A stretch of DNA of 64,000 nucleotides, taken from contig DAOTWD010000145.1 of the NCBI GenBank assembly GCA_034435975.1, positions 248,001-312,000 of the forward strand, given 5' to 3'. Shown here piece by piece: positions 8,572 to 16,597 of this stretch. Made by a program: the position numbers and the translations under genes. The stretch is from CAKZQX01 sp034435975 (GTDB lineage: Bacteria; Chloroflexota; Chloroflexia; Chloroflexales; Chloroflexaceae). The first letter of the stretch is position 1; each line of letters starts with the position of its first letter. The notes beneath the pieces are model-generated. The model was given only the letters and a program-made list of their open reading frames with translations, was not told the origin of the DNA and did no database searches.

Positions 8572-9444
8572 TCAGCCTTCAGCTTCGGGTAATACCAGCA
8601 CCAGCGGCGTTGCCAGTGTGGGATGCGCTTGAACGACTACCTGCACCTGGTACACGTCAGCGAGGTGCCGGGCATCGAGGACATCCCAGGGTGTACCGAG
8701 TGCCACCAGTTGTCCATTTGAGAGCAACCCGATACGGTCGGCATAGGCTGCTGCCAGGTTCAGGTCGTGCAGAATCGCCAGCACCGAGCCACCAGCGGCA
8801 GCAACGGCCCGCGCCAGGCGCAGGATGGCATGTTGATGGCGCAGATCAAGCGCGGCAGTCGGCTCATCAAGCAGCAGGATGGGCGTCGTTTGCGCCAGCA
8901 CCCGTGCTAAACTGACCAGGGTTTGCTCCCCGCCCGAAAGCGTCGGAAAGGTACGAGTTTCAAAGGGCAAGGCCTGGGTACAGGCCAGGGCCTGGCGCGC
9001 AATCGTAACGTCGTCGTTGCACTCACGCTGCCGCTGCAGATGCGGATAACGGCCCATCAGTACAACTTCCATAGCGGTAAAGGGAAACGAGATGCTGAAG
9101 CGTTGCCGCATGACCGCCCGCTGACGTGCCTGTGCGCGGTTGCTGATCTGCCTTAGCGCCACGCCATCGAGCAACACCTCGCCCTGATCGGGGCGTAGAT
9201 CACCGGTGAGCAGGTTCAACAGCGTTGTTTTGCCAGCACCATTCGGCCCCACAATCACCAGCACTTCCCCTGGCTGCGACACCAGTGAAACCTGATCAAT
9301 CAGCGTCTTGCCATTGACGGCATAGCTCACAGCGCGTGCTTCCAGGATCGGTGCGGGTGATGTGGCACCCTGGTATGGGATCGCCAACGCTGCAATACCC
9401 GCATGAACGGTGTTGTGTAATTGTTGTTGACGGCCTTCATCCAT
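8572..9444 (-). CDS. hmuV: Heme/iron-chelate ABC transporter ATP-binding protein
   Basis: 290-residue ATPase of the FecE/BtuD/HmuV class. Walker A GPNGAGKTT is about residues 66-74, followed by RFSISFPFTAMEVVLMGRYPH (Q-loop region, typical of HmuV), signature LSGGEQTLVSLARVL, Walker B LLLDEPTAALD and the switch His in AILHDLNLAA. I place the start at the ATG at 9444, which has GGGGAGAG 8 bases upstream; a longer frame to 9522 would add a Gln-rich extension with no ribosome site. The signature has T instead of the usual QR after GGEQ. It is first of the leftward heme-type operon. Its promoter (9598-9626) overlaps a palindrome shared with the flavodoxin promoter. Confidence 0.85.
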   Translation of the reverse strand: MDEGRQQQLHNTVHAGIAALAIPYQGATSPAPILEARAVSYAVNGKTLIDQVSLVSQPGEVLVIVGPNGAGKTTLLNLLTGDLRPDQGEVLLDGVALRQISNRAQARQRAVMRQRFSISFPFTAMEVVLMGRYPHLQRQRECNDDVTIARQALACTQALPFETRTFPTLSGGEQTLVSLARVLAQTTPILLLDEPTAALDLRHQHAILRLARAVAAAGGSVLAILHDLNLAAAYADRIGLLSNGQLVALGTPWDVLDARHLADVYQVQVVVQAHPTLATPLVLVLPEAEG

Positions 9445-9595
9445 ATCATTCGCTCTCCCCGGTCTGTAGCTGGCCTGTTGCTGCTGCGGGATAGGGCTAC
9501 GGTGCTGAAGCCTGGTATACAACGAGACATATCTCGCTGGCGCGGTGGTAGTATACTGGCTAATGAAACTGGTTTGCTTAAGGTCAGGTTATAAG

Positions 9596-9626
9596 TTAGA
9601 TTATACTAATATACAACATTTGTCAA
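9596..9626 (-). promoter_or_regulatory. hmuV promoter with TTAG-N6-CTAA operator
   Basis: On the minus strand, TTGACA (9626-9621), a 17-base spacer and TAATCT (9603-9598) form a sigma70-like promoter about 150 bp before hmuV. The imperfect palindrome TTAGATTATACTAA (9596-9609) covers the -10 box. The flavodoxin promoter at 59817-59847 has the same arrangement with the same spacing and shares TATACTAATATAC, so both are probably repressed by one iron-sensing (DtxR/IdeR- or Fur-type) regulator. The downstream 9627-9845 stretch also has an inverted repeat GATGTT-N6-AACATC (9665-9682); no gene is supported there. Confidence 0.65.
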
Positions 9627-9845
9627 GTCTTTATATCACTCTATGATAAGGGTTGCTTGAAACCGATGTTGCCGGTAACATCATTCGCTATTCCGTGTCC
9701 AGATGTTGCAAACGATATGGCCAGATGATCAGCAGGACACAATGACCGGGGTATACGACACCCTCAAATACAAACAACACCTTCATTTTTTGCGGGGTTA
9801 CATTCAGCCTTACCTGAACACAGATACCGTTGTATGCCTATCGAC

Positions 9846-9900
9846 CAGCGCCTCTGCTGCAGGCGAAAAAGACGTTTTGTTTGAACGACTGCGTAACTTC
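9846..9900 (+). repeat. Dispersed intergenic repeat, copy c
   Basis: GCAGGCGAAAAAGACGTTTT and the following CGACTGCGTAACTTC match the other copies of the family (6061, 47789, 63061). It lies in the long 9.6-10.3 kb spacer. That spacer also has a hairpin with arms ACCCGTTC/GAACGGGT at 10022-10041 and no supportable gene; a 110-residue open frame over it (9703-10035) is composed of these repeats. Confidence 0.45.
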
Positions 9901-10264
9901 GGTTCATTCGTACAGGTATCAAAGACCTCGCCTGTACGCTTGATGACCTGGAACATGATCACCCCAGCACAACGGGCAGCGGGCTTCGCGGAGACCGCAG
10001 GCTCCTACAACCCCGGCTGGCACCCGTTCTCCTGAACGGGTACGTACACGCAGTCTTCTGGTGTAAGGCTAACCAAAATAATATTATAAACAAAACCTTA
10101 CGTTTTGACCAAGTATATCTGAAATCAAAAATATTGTCAATATGTCAAAGCGGAACGGGTGTACGGGAGCAGAAGGGTATCGCGACCGGCTGTGAGCGCT
10201 GGTATCTTGTTTGACGGTTACAATCAGCTCTGGTATGCTGCTTTCATACGCTGTGTCTCTAGCT

Positions 10265-10317
10265 ATGAATGTGATCAATCCAACTGATGCCGTGCATCCG
10301 CTACAGATGTGGACGAA
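10265..10317 (+). repeat. 53-bp duplicated fragment of the DUF5107 gene
   Basis: Bases 10265-10317 match 11724-11776, inside the downstream gene, with 3 mismatches. In the duplicate the frame reads MNVINPTDAVHPLQMWTN; in the gene it reads MNVINPTDAAHPLQMWTN. The copy ends three bases before the start codon of the same gene, so it looks like the scar of a lost tandem copy or of a short duplicative insertion. Confidence 0.8.
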
Positions 10318-10319
10318 TA

Positions 10320-12512
10320 ATGAAATATGCTACGCCCCTGCTCCTGATCGGATCGATTGCCCTGCTCATATTGCACCCCGGTGTGATCCAGACGCGGACT
10401 GATGGTTTTGCCGTGCCGTCCTTTATGCACCTGTGGACGCGCACCGATGCGCCGGTGGCGAACGGCCAGGCTGACCGATCGTGGTTGTGGGGCGCGGCAC
10501 CCGGCCCGCGCCGCTATGAGCGCTTTGCCGAAGCAGACGGTGGGGTGCGGCTCGTGCAGTACTTTGACAAAGGACGCATGGAATTGACCGATCTCCCCGC
10601 CGGATCTGACCCGTGGGCGATCACCAGCGGCTTGCTGGTCGTGGAGTTGATCAGCGGCCAGATCCAGACCGGCTATCAGGACTTCGTGACACACACACCG
10701 GCGACGATTCCGATTGTGGGCGATCCGGTTGCCAACCCGGACACGCCGACCTATGCGCAGTTAGCGCCGATCACCTCGCTGACAGGCAACAATCGTGCGC
10801 CTGACCGTCGTGGTCAGCGCGTCAGCGCCACCTATGGCCCGGACGGGATCGGCGATGCACCCGATATGGCTCTGCCGGAAACCGAAATCGTCGCGTATGA
10901 GCCGGTGACCGGCCACAACATCCCGCGCATCTTCGCCGATTTTCTGCAACAGCAGGGTGTGGTTAGCGTAGATGGGCGCACGCAGCGTGAGCAAATCATC
11001 GATCCACTGTTCACACTGGGCTATCCAATCAGCGAACCCTACTGGGTACGTGCGCGGGTGGGCGGTCAGCCAATGCCAGTTCTCTTCCAGGCCTTTGAGC
11101 GACGGCTGATCTCGTACACGCCTGATCATCCACCTGCCTGGCAGGTCGAGCTGGGCAACGTGGGTCAACACTACATGAACTGGCGCTATGGTCAGCCCCT
11201 GCGCTATGCCCAACCACCGCTGCCGGGTGGCGTACGCGTGACCGAGACTACTATGACTATCCCCACCTACGATTACGCCTCAGCCCTCGTACCCACCACC
11301 CCGGATGACCCGATCTATCCCTATCCGCGGTTAGATTTTACGCAGGTCGGGTCACCCCAACCGCATACATATCGTGCGGTGATCGTTGAAAATCGTTTCC
11401 TGACCCTGACATTTTTACCGGAACTGGGTGGACGGCTGTACCAGGCCATACCCAGGGCAACGGGGCAGAATATGTTGTACCAGAACCCGGTGATCAAGCC
11501 CAGTCCGTTTGGTCAGCGCGGCTGGTGGCTCGGTGTTGGTGGCCTGGAGTGGGCGATGCCAACCGAGGAGCATGGCTATCTCGAATATCTGCCCTGGGAT
11601 CTGACGTGGAAGCAGACTGCGCAGGGTGTGACGGTGCAAGTAACAACCACTGAGCAGCAGACCGGCATGCGCGTGGAAGCATTCATTGATCTGCCGGCCA
11701 ACCGTGGCAACTTCATGACGCGAATGAATGTGATCAATCCGACTGATGCCGCGCATCCGCTACAGATGTGGACAAATGCGGCGCTGAGTCCAGGTGCAAC
11801 GAGCAATATAGGGCCGGGATTGCGCTTTATCGCTCCCACCGAGCACATGATCGTGCATGCCACGCAGGATCGAGACCTGCCCGGGCCGGGAGAATGGATC
11901 GACTGGCCAGAACACCACGGGCGTGACCTGAGCTATCCGCGCCACTGGAGCGGCTATCTGGGCGTGTTTAGTCCCGATCCGGTTCCGTTCCTCGGCATCT
12001 ATGATGCGGATGTCGATGCGGGCGCGGTGGTGGTGCATCACGATAATCTACCGGGGGCCAAATTATTTGGCTTTAGCACCAATTTTGATACGGCACTCTA
12101 CACCGACAACGGGAGCGCCTATGTAGAACTCTGGAGTGGTGCACAGACGACATTCTGGGACTATCCGCCCTTACCGGCGGGCGCGAGTCGGGTGATCCAT
12201 ACCGACTGGTACCCGCTGTGGGGGTTGGGCGACCTGGCGCAGGCGACGGCTAACGCTGCCATCGGGGTTACACAGCATGCGACTGGGGCCACCGTGTCCC
12301 TGGTGACGACGCAGATCATTCCTGACGCAACGGTGGTGATCGAGGTCGATGGACAGGAAGTCGTGCGCACGATCCCGCTCGAGTTGCGCCCTGATCAGCC
12401 GCTGGCGCTGGATGTGCCGATCGTGCTGCCGCCGCAGAGCCAGCTACGCCTGACGGCACCTGGGATTGACATTACGGCTGTACAATTTGGGAAAATAGAA
12501 AGGAGGAGATAG
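10320..12512 (+). CDS. Secreted protein: Chloroflexota surface module plus DUF5107 domain
   Basis: 730 residues. I start at the ATG at 10320 because it opens a clear signal peptide (MKYATPLLLIGSIALLIL); a start 33 bp earlier would put a charged stretch before it. Residues ~25-290 form a module also present in the M23 peptidase at 19044: QYFDKGRMEL early and QAFERRLISYTPDHPPAWQVE with GNVG late. Residues ~320-650 resemble DUF5107, a beta-sandwich domain common next to carbohydrate-binding and TPR proteins: FLPELGGRLYQ, WWLGVGGLEWAMPTEEHG, MNVINPTDAAHPLQMWTN and FWDYPPLP. The C-terminal ~80 residues look like a small beta domain. A role in extracellular glycan binding or processing is possible; no catalytic residues can be named. 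Confidence 0.7.
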   Translation: MKYATPLLLIGSIALLILHPGVIQTRTDGFAVPSFMHLWTRTDAPVANGQADRSWLWGAAPGPRRYERFAEADGGVRLVQYFDKGRMELTDLPAGSDPWAITSGLLVVELISGQIQTGYQDFVTHTPATIPIVGDPVANPDTPTYAQLAPITSLTGNNRAPDRRGQRVSATYGPDGIGDAPDMALPETEIVAYEPVTGHNIPRIFADFLQQQGVVSVDGRTQREQIIDPLFTLGYPISEPYWVRARVGGQPMPVLFQAFERRLISYTPDHPPAWQVELGNVGQHYMNWRYGQPLRYAQPPLPGGVRVTETTMTIPTYDYASALVPTTPDDPIYPYPRLDFTQVGSPQPHTYRAVIVENRFLTLTFLPELGGRLYQAIPRATGQNMLYQNPVIKPSPFGQRGWWLGVGGLEWAMPTEEHGYLEYLPWDLTWKQTAQGVTVQVTTTEQQTGMRVEAFIDLPANRGNFMTRMNVINPTDAAHPLQMWTNAALSPGATSNIGPGLRFIAPTEHMIVHATQDRDLPGPGEWIDWPEHHGRDLSYPRHWSGYLGVFSPDPVPFLGIYDADVDAGAVVVHHDNLPGAKLFGFSTNFDTALYTDNGSAYVELWSGAQTTFWDYPPLPAGASRVIHTDWYPLWGLGDLAQATANAAIGVTQHATGATVSLVTTQIIPDATVVIEVDGQEVVRTIPLELRPDQPLALDVPIVLPPQSQLRLTAPGIDITAVQFGKIERRR

Positions 12513-12584
12513 AGGAAAGAGAAAGGAGCAAAGAGAGATCCTCTTTCCTGACAGCTATTTTCTCCCTCCTCACTCCTCTTCCCT
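12489..12584. repeat. Polypurine/polypyrimidine inverted repeat, copy 1
   Basis: A ~50-base purine run (A/G only apart from a few bases) at 12489-12538 faces a ~45-base pyrimidine run at 12539-12584, so the RNA can fold back. The right arm (12550-12580) matches 46712-46742 at 29 of 31 positions. The repeat lies between two convergent genes and ends at the stop codon of the epimerase gene. It may work as a bidirectional terminator, but the unusual composition suggests a mobile or structure-forming element. Confidence 0.65.
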
Positions 12585-13508
12585 TCACGTGATCAAATCC
12601 CGTAGTGCCTGTTCGGACGTGGGATATTGGAACGAATAGCCCAATTCATGTGCCTTCTGAGGAATAGCACGCTGGCCTTCGACCAGACGGTCGGCCAGTT
12701 CACCCAGGAGAAGCTTGAGACTGAAGCCAGGAACAGGTAGCCACGAAGGCGTACCAACAACCTTCCCTAACGTACGTGCAAAGTCATAGTTGGTCTGTGG
12801 CGCCGGTGCGGTGGCGTTGAGCGGCCCACTTACGCGAGCATCCTCCAGAGCCAGCAATATCAAGCCCACCTCATCGTCAATATGGATCCAGGGGAACCAT
12901 TGTGTGCCGGGCAGAATCGGCCCGCCCACAAACAGGCGGAACGGCACCACCAGTTGCGGTAATGCGCCTTCCTTCGCATCAAGGACAATACCGGTACGCA
13001 GCAGCACCGTGCGGATGCCCAGCGTTTCAGCACGGCGCGCTTCCTGCTCCCATGCGACACAGACCCGGGCGAGAAAATCATCACCGGGTGCAGAGCTTTC
13101 GTTTACCTCGTTATTGCCCGTGTCGCCATAGTAACCCACTGCCGAGCCGCAGATAAATACCGTCGGGCGAGTGCGCGTCGCCTCTAGCGCATCTACCAGG
13201 ATACGCGTGCTGGTAATGCGGCTGTCGTGAATCTGTGCTTTGTATGCCGCATCCCAACGCTTGCCAAAGATGGGTGCGCCAGCGAGATGCACCACGCCAT
13301 ACGCTCCCTCAAGCGCCTGGCCCCAGTCACCTGGTACCTCAGGTGTCCAATTCACATATTCGGCCATACCGGGCAGTGTATTGCGGGCACGCTCGGCATT
13401 GCGTGAGAAGACGACGACTGCGTACCCTTTGTCTGTGAGATGCCGACAGAGATGTTTGCCGATCAACCCGGTCGCACCAGTGACAATCACTCGTTTTGCT
13501 TCACTCAT
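12585..13508 (-). CDS. TIGR01777-family NAD(P)-dependent epimerase
   Basis: 307 residues of the extended short-chain dehydrogenase/reductase fold, closest in pattern to the TIGR01777/YfcH (cell-division-inhibitor SulA-related) group. The dinucleotide-binding motif VTGATGLIGKHLCRHL is at residues ~8-22. YGVVHLAGAPIFGKRW carries the family's second motif, and FICGSAVGYYGDTG contains the Tyr of the active site. The C-terminal DUF1731-like end has PGFSLKLLLGELADRLVEGQ. I chose the ATG at 13508 with GAGGA upstream over a longer frame. The reaction is unknown for the family. It is a single gene convergent with the DUF5107 gene. Confidence 0.85.
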   Translation of the reverse strand: MSEAKRVIVTGATGLIGKHLCRHLTDKGYAVVVFSRNAERARNTLPGMAEYVNWTPEVPGDWGQALEGAYGVVHLAGAPIFGKRWDAAYKAQIHDSRITSTRILVDALEATRTRPTVFICGSAVGYYGDTGNNEVNESSAPGDDFLARVCVAWEQEARRAETLGIRTVLLRTGIVLDAKEGALPQLVVPFRLFVGGPILPGTQWFPWIHIDDEVGLILLALEDARVSGPLNATAPAPQTNYDFARTLGKVVGTPSWLPVPGFSLKLLLGELADRLVEGQRAIPQKAHELGYSFQYPTSEQALRDLIT

Positions 13509-13790
13509 GGTTTTTCCTCGCACCTTGCTCGCTCTGCTCAACATTGCTTCCTCTCGTAGTAGCATACCACAGACGCGAGGCGCTTCGGAAGGCTGAACGT
13601 TGAATGACATTCCACCTGCCCCTGGACTCCAATCGTGAACATAATGGTATAATCACTCTTATATCGATCCAAAGTATGTGGTGCTGGTGGATCTGATGTT
13701 CGTTATCGTGATGATCACCCACTGTAACCACGCTCCATGTGAACCCACCGACACAACAAACACTCGCACACACACACCTGGAGACCGGGA

Positions 13791-16118
13791 ATGAGTGATA
13801 CTGAACTGCCATCAGACGCAAAGGATGACCTGACCTACTGTGACCGCGAACCGATTCACATCCTGGGGCATGCTCAATCGCACGGAGTGGTGCTGGTATT
13901 GCAACCTTCGGACTGTACCATCCTGCAAGTAAGCGATAATACGCTGGCTCTGCTTGGATATAAGCCAGAGGAGTTATGGCAGCAAGCCCTGAGTCGTATT
14001 TTCGCACCGGACGTGATAGCATATCTTAAACACTGCGCTCAACACGAGCATCTGAGCGAAAATCCGCTCTACATTTTTACGATCAACGTGATCGGGCGTG
14101 TACAACTCTTTGACGCAATTGCCCATATGATTGATGGGTTACTGATACTGGAGTTAGAACCCACCTTGCTGGAAAGCACCATTGCCCGCATCAATCCCTA
14201 TCGTACCCTGAAAACGGCTTTGCCCCGGCTCATGAGTACGCTGACGCTCACGCCTTTTTGCCAGGGCGTGGCTGAACATGTGCGCACCCTGACCGGCTTT
14301 GACCGCGTCATGGTCTACCGGTTTCATGCCGACCAGAGTGGCGAGGTGATTGCCGAAGCACGGCGTGATGATCTGGAACCTTACCTCGGGCTGCATTATC
14401 CTGCCTCAGATATTCCACAGCAGGCACGGGCGCTCTACCTCCGCAACTGGCTGCGGTTGATCCCCGATGTGGCCGATGTCCCGGCAACGATCGTGCCCGC
14501 ACTCAATCCCGTCACCGGTCGTCCGCTTGATATGAGCTTTGCGGTGTTGCGTAGCGTTTCGACGATGCATATCGAGTATCTGATCAACATGGGGGTCAGG
14601 GCCTCAATGTCCATTTCTTTAATCACCGACAACCAGTTGTGGGGCTTGATCGCCTGCCATCACCAGTCGGGGCCAAAGTATGTTCCCTATGATATTCGTA
14701 CCGCCTGCGAGTTTTTAGCCCAGGTGGTGTCAGCCCAGATAGGGACGAAACGTGAACACGAGGATTATACATATGCACTGCAGCTCAAGTCGATCGTTAC
14801 TGAGTTTGTGGCCGTATTAAGTACCAGCGATAACCTGCTTGATGGCCTGACGCAGCTTTCGCCGAACCTGCTGGACGTGATGCAAGCCAGCGGCGCGGCC
14901 ATCTGCTTCAACGGCGAGTGTCGGCAACTGGGAGTGACCCCCGATGTGGCCAGTATCCGCCAGTTAATCGCCTGGATTGCCGCACATAGCGATCAGGCGG
15001 TCTTTGCGACGAACACGCTGGCGCGTGATTATCCACCGGGTGAGCAGATGATCGCTGTGGTAAGCGGGGTGCTGGCAGTGGCTATCTCGCGCACCCGCCA
15101 CGACTATGTGCTGTGGTTTCGCCCCGAAGTGATCCAGACGGTTCACTGGGCGGGTGATCCGCACAAACCGTACGAAGTGGCCGATGACGGGGTACATCTG
15201 TCGCCGCGCAAGTCGTTTGCGCTGTGGAAACAGGAAGTACGATCCACGTCGCAGCCATGGCAACCCTGTGAAATCGAGGCCGCACAAGAACTGCGCAATG
15301 CAATCATTGCGGTTGTATTGCGCAAAGCTGAAGAGTTGGCCCGTCTTAACACCGAACTGACCCGCAGTAATGCCGAACTGGACGCGTTTGCCTACATTGC
15401 CTCGCACGATTTGAAAGAGCCGTTGCGCGGTATTCACAACTATGCCAGCTTTTTGCTTGAAGATTATGAAGACAAGCTGGACGCTGAGGGGGTTGAGAAA
15501 TTACATACGCTGAAACGTCTCACACAGCGCATGGATGCGTTGATTGAGTCGTTGTTACACTACTCGCGGGTGGGGCGGGTCGATCTCTCGTTCCGCACAA
15601 CCGATCTCAATCAACTACTGGCTGAGGTTCTGGAACTCCTGAAGCCCCTGATCGATGAGGTGCAGGCCGAGATCCACATTCCCCGCCCATTGCCCACCAT
15701 CGACTGTGATCAGGTGCGCGTGCGGGAGGTATTTCACAATTTGATTAGTAATGCACTCAAGTATAATGTCAGAGACCATCGGTGGGTGGAAATCGGGTAT
15801 GATGATACCGGGAGCTATCGCGATCGTCTCAAGCTGCAACCGTCCATCATACTGGATGACCCATCCAGTCAGCCAGAAACAGCACCGGTGGTGCTGTATG
15901 TGCAGGATAACGGCATTGGTATTCGCGACAAGCATTTTGAGGTCATCTTTCGTATTTTTCGGCGCTTGCATGCCCGCGATGCTTTTGGCGGGGGCACCGG
16001 ATCAGGCCTGACGATCGCCAAAAAGATCATTGAACGCCATGGCGGCCACATCTGGGTTGAGTCGGTTTATGGTGAAGGATCAAAATTTTGCTTTACGCTG
16101 CAGCCCTGGGAATCTTGA
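13791..16118 (+). CDS. bphP: Bacteriophytochrome sensor histidine kinase
   Basis: 775-residue red/far-red photoreceptor kinase with PAS-GAF-PHY-HisKA-HATPase architecture. Cys17 in YCDREPIHILG is in the place where bacteriophytochromes bind biliverdin. The GAF motif PASDIP is near residue 203 and the PHY tongue motif PRKSF near residue 472. HisKA carries the phospho-acceptor His in ASHDLKEPLRG (about 537). ATP-binding boxes are NLISNALKYN, DNGIGI and GGGTGSGLTIAKKI (about 732). The ATG follows GGAG. A matching single-domain response regulator begins 6 bp after its stop. No heme oxygenase for biliverdin synthesis is seen in the window. A promoter-like TATAAT lies at 13648-13653. Confidence 0.93.
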   Translation: MSDTELPSDAKDDLTYCDREPIHILGHAQSHGVVLVLQPSDCTILQVSDNTLALLGYKPEELWQQALSRIFAPDVIAYLKHCAQHEHLSENPLYIFTINVIGRVQLFDAIAHMIDGLLILELEPTLLESTIARINPYRTLKTALPRLMSTLTLTPFCQGVAEHVRTLTGFDRVMVYRFHADQSGEVIAEARRDDLEPYLGLHYPASDIPQQARALYLRNWLRLIPDVADVPATIVPALNPVTGRPLDMSFAVLRSVSTMHIEYLINMGVRASMSISLITDNQLWGLIACHHQSGPKYVPYDIRTACEFLAQVVSAQIGTKREHEDYTYALQLKSIVTEFVAVLSTSDNLLDGLTQLSPNLLDVMQASGAAICFNGECRQLGVTPDVASIRQLIAWIAAHSDQAVFATNTLARDYPPGEQMIAVVSGVLAVAISRTRHDYVLWFRPEVIQTVHWAGDPHKPYEVADDGVHLSPRKSFALWKQEVRSTSQPWQPCEIEAAQELRNAIIAVVLRKAEELARLNTELTRSNAELDAFAYIASHDLKEPLRGIHNYASFLLEDYEDKLDAEGVEKLHTLKRLTQRMDALIESLLHYSRVGRVDLSFRTTDLNQLLAEVLELLKPLIDEVQAEIHIPRPLPTIDCDQVRVREVFHNLISNALKYNVRDHRWVEIGYDDTGSYRDRLKLQPSIILDDPSSQPETAPVVLYVQDNGIGIRDKHFEVIFRIFRRLHARDAFGGGTGSGLTIAKKIIERHGGHIWVESVYGEGSKFCFTLQPWES

Positions 16119-16124
16119 GATCTG

Positions 16125-16580
16125 ATGCAAGAGGGAGCTGTGCAACCCATTCTGATTGTTGAAGATAGTGATGAAGATTATGAAGCCACAGTACGGGCGT
16201 TTCGCAAATTACAGGTTGATCATCGTCTCATTCGTTGTGTCGATGGTCACGCTGCTCTGCATTTCCTCTCCCGCCACACTGCCCAGCATGATGCCGATCA
16301 TTCGGGTCAATCATCTCGTCCGGCGATCATTTTACTCGATCTGAACTTGCCAGGTATGGATGGACGGGATGTGTTGCGTCAGATCAAGACGGATGCAAAC
16401 TTGAAAGGTATTCCGGTGATCATCCTCACGACGTCCAACAATCCGCTCGATATCCAGGCATGTTATCAGGAGGGGGCCAATACCTATGTACAAAAACCGC
16501 TCGATTTGGAACAGTTTTATTATACGATTTCTATTTTGTATACGTATTGGTTTGATATAACTTCATTACCAGGAGTTTAG
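16125..16580 (+). CDS. Single-domain response regulator, Rcp1 type
   Basis: 151 residues, one receiver domain. The acidic pair is in IVEDSDEDYEA, the phospho-acceptor is Asp72 in LLDLNLPGMDG, the conserved Thr is in ILTTSNNPLDI and the Lys in YVQKPLDLEQF. The SNN-D-Q and C-terminal helix pattern is that of Rcp1/BphR regulators, which take phosphate from phytochrome kinases. It follows bphP by 6 bp, so it is its probable partner. There is no output domain; the signal probably passes by protein contact or through the hybrid kinase encoded next. Confidence 0.88.
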   Translation: MQEGAVQPILIVEDSDEDYEATVRAFRKLQVDHRLIRCVDGHAALHFLSRHTAQHDADHSGQSSRPAIILLDLNLPGMDGRDVLRQIKTDANLKGIPVIILTTSNNPLDIQACYQEGANTYVQKPLDLEQFYYTISILYTYWFDITSLPGV

Positions 16581-16597
16581 TATCGAGGACACGAAGG

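Noticed and set aside
9703..10035. 110-residue open frame
   Set aside because: Made of the dispersed repeat and a hairpin; no ribosome site and no family likeness.
15615..15971. Open frame opposite the phytochrome kinase domain
   Set aside because: Antisense shadow of the HATPase region.
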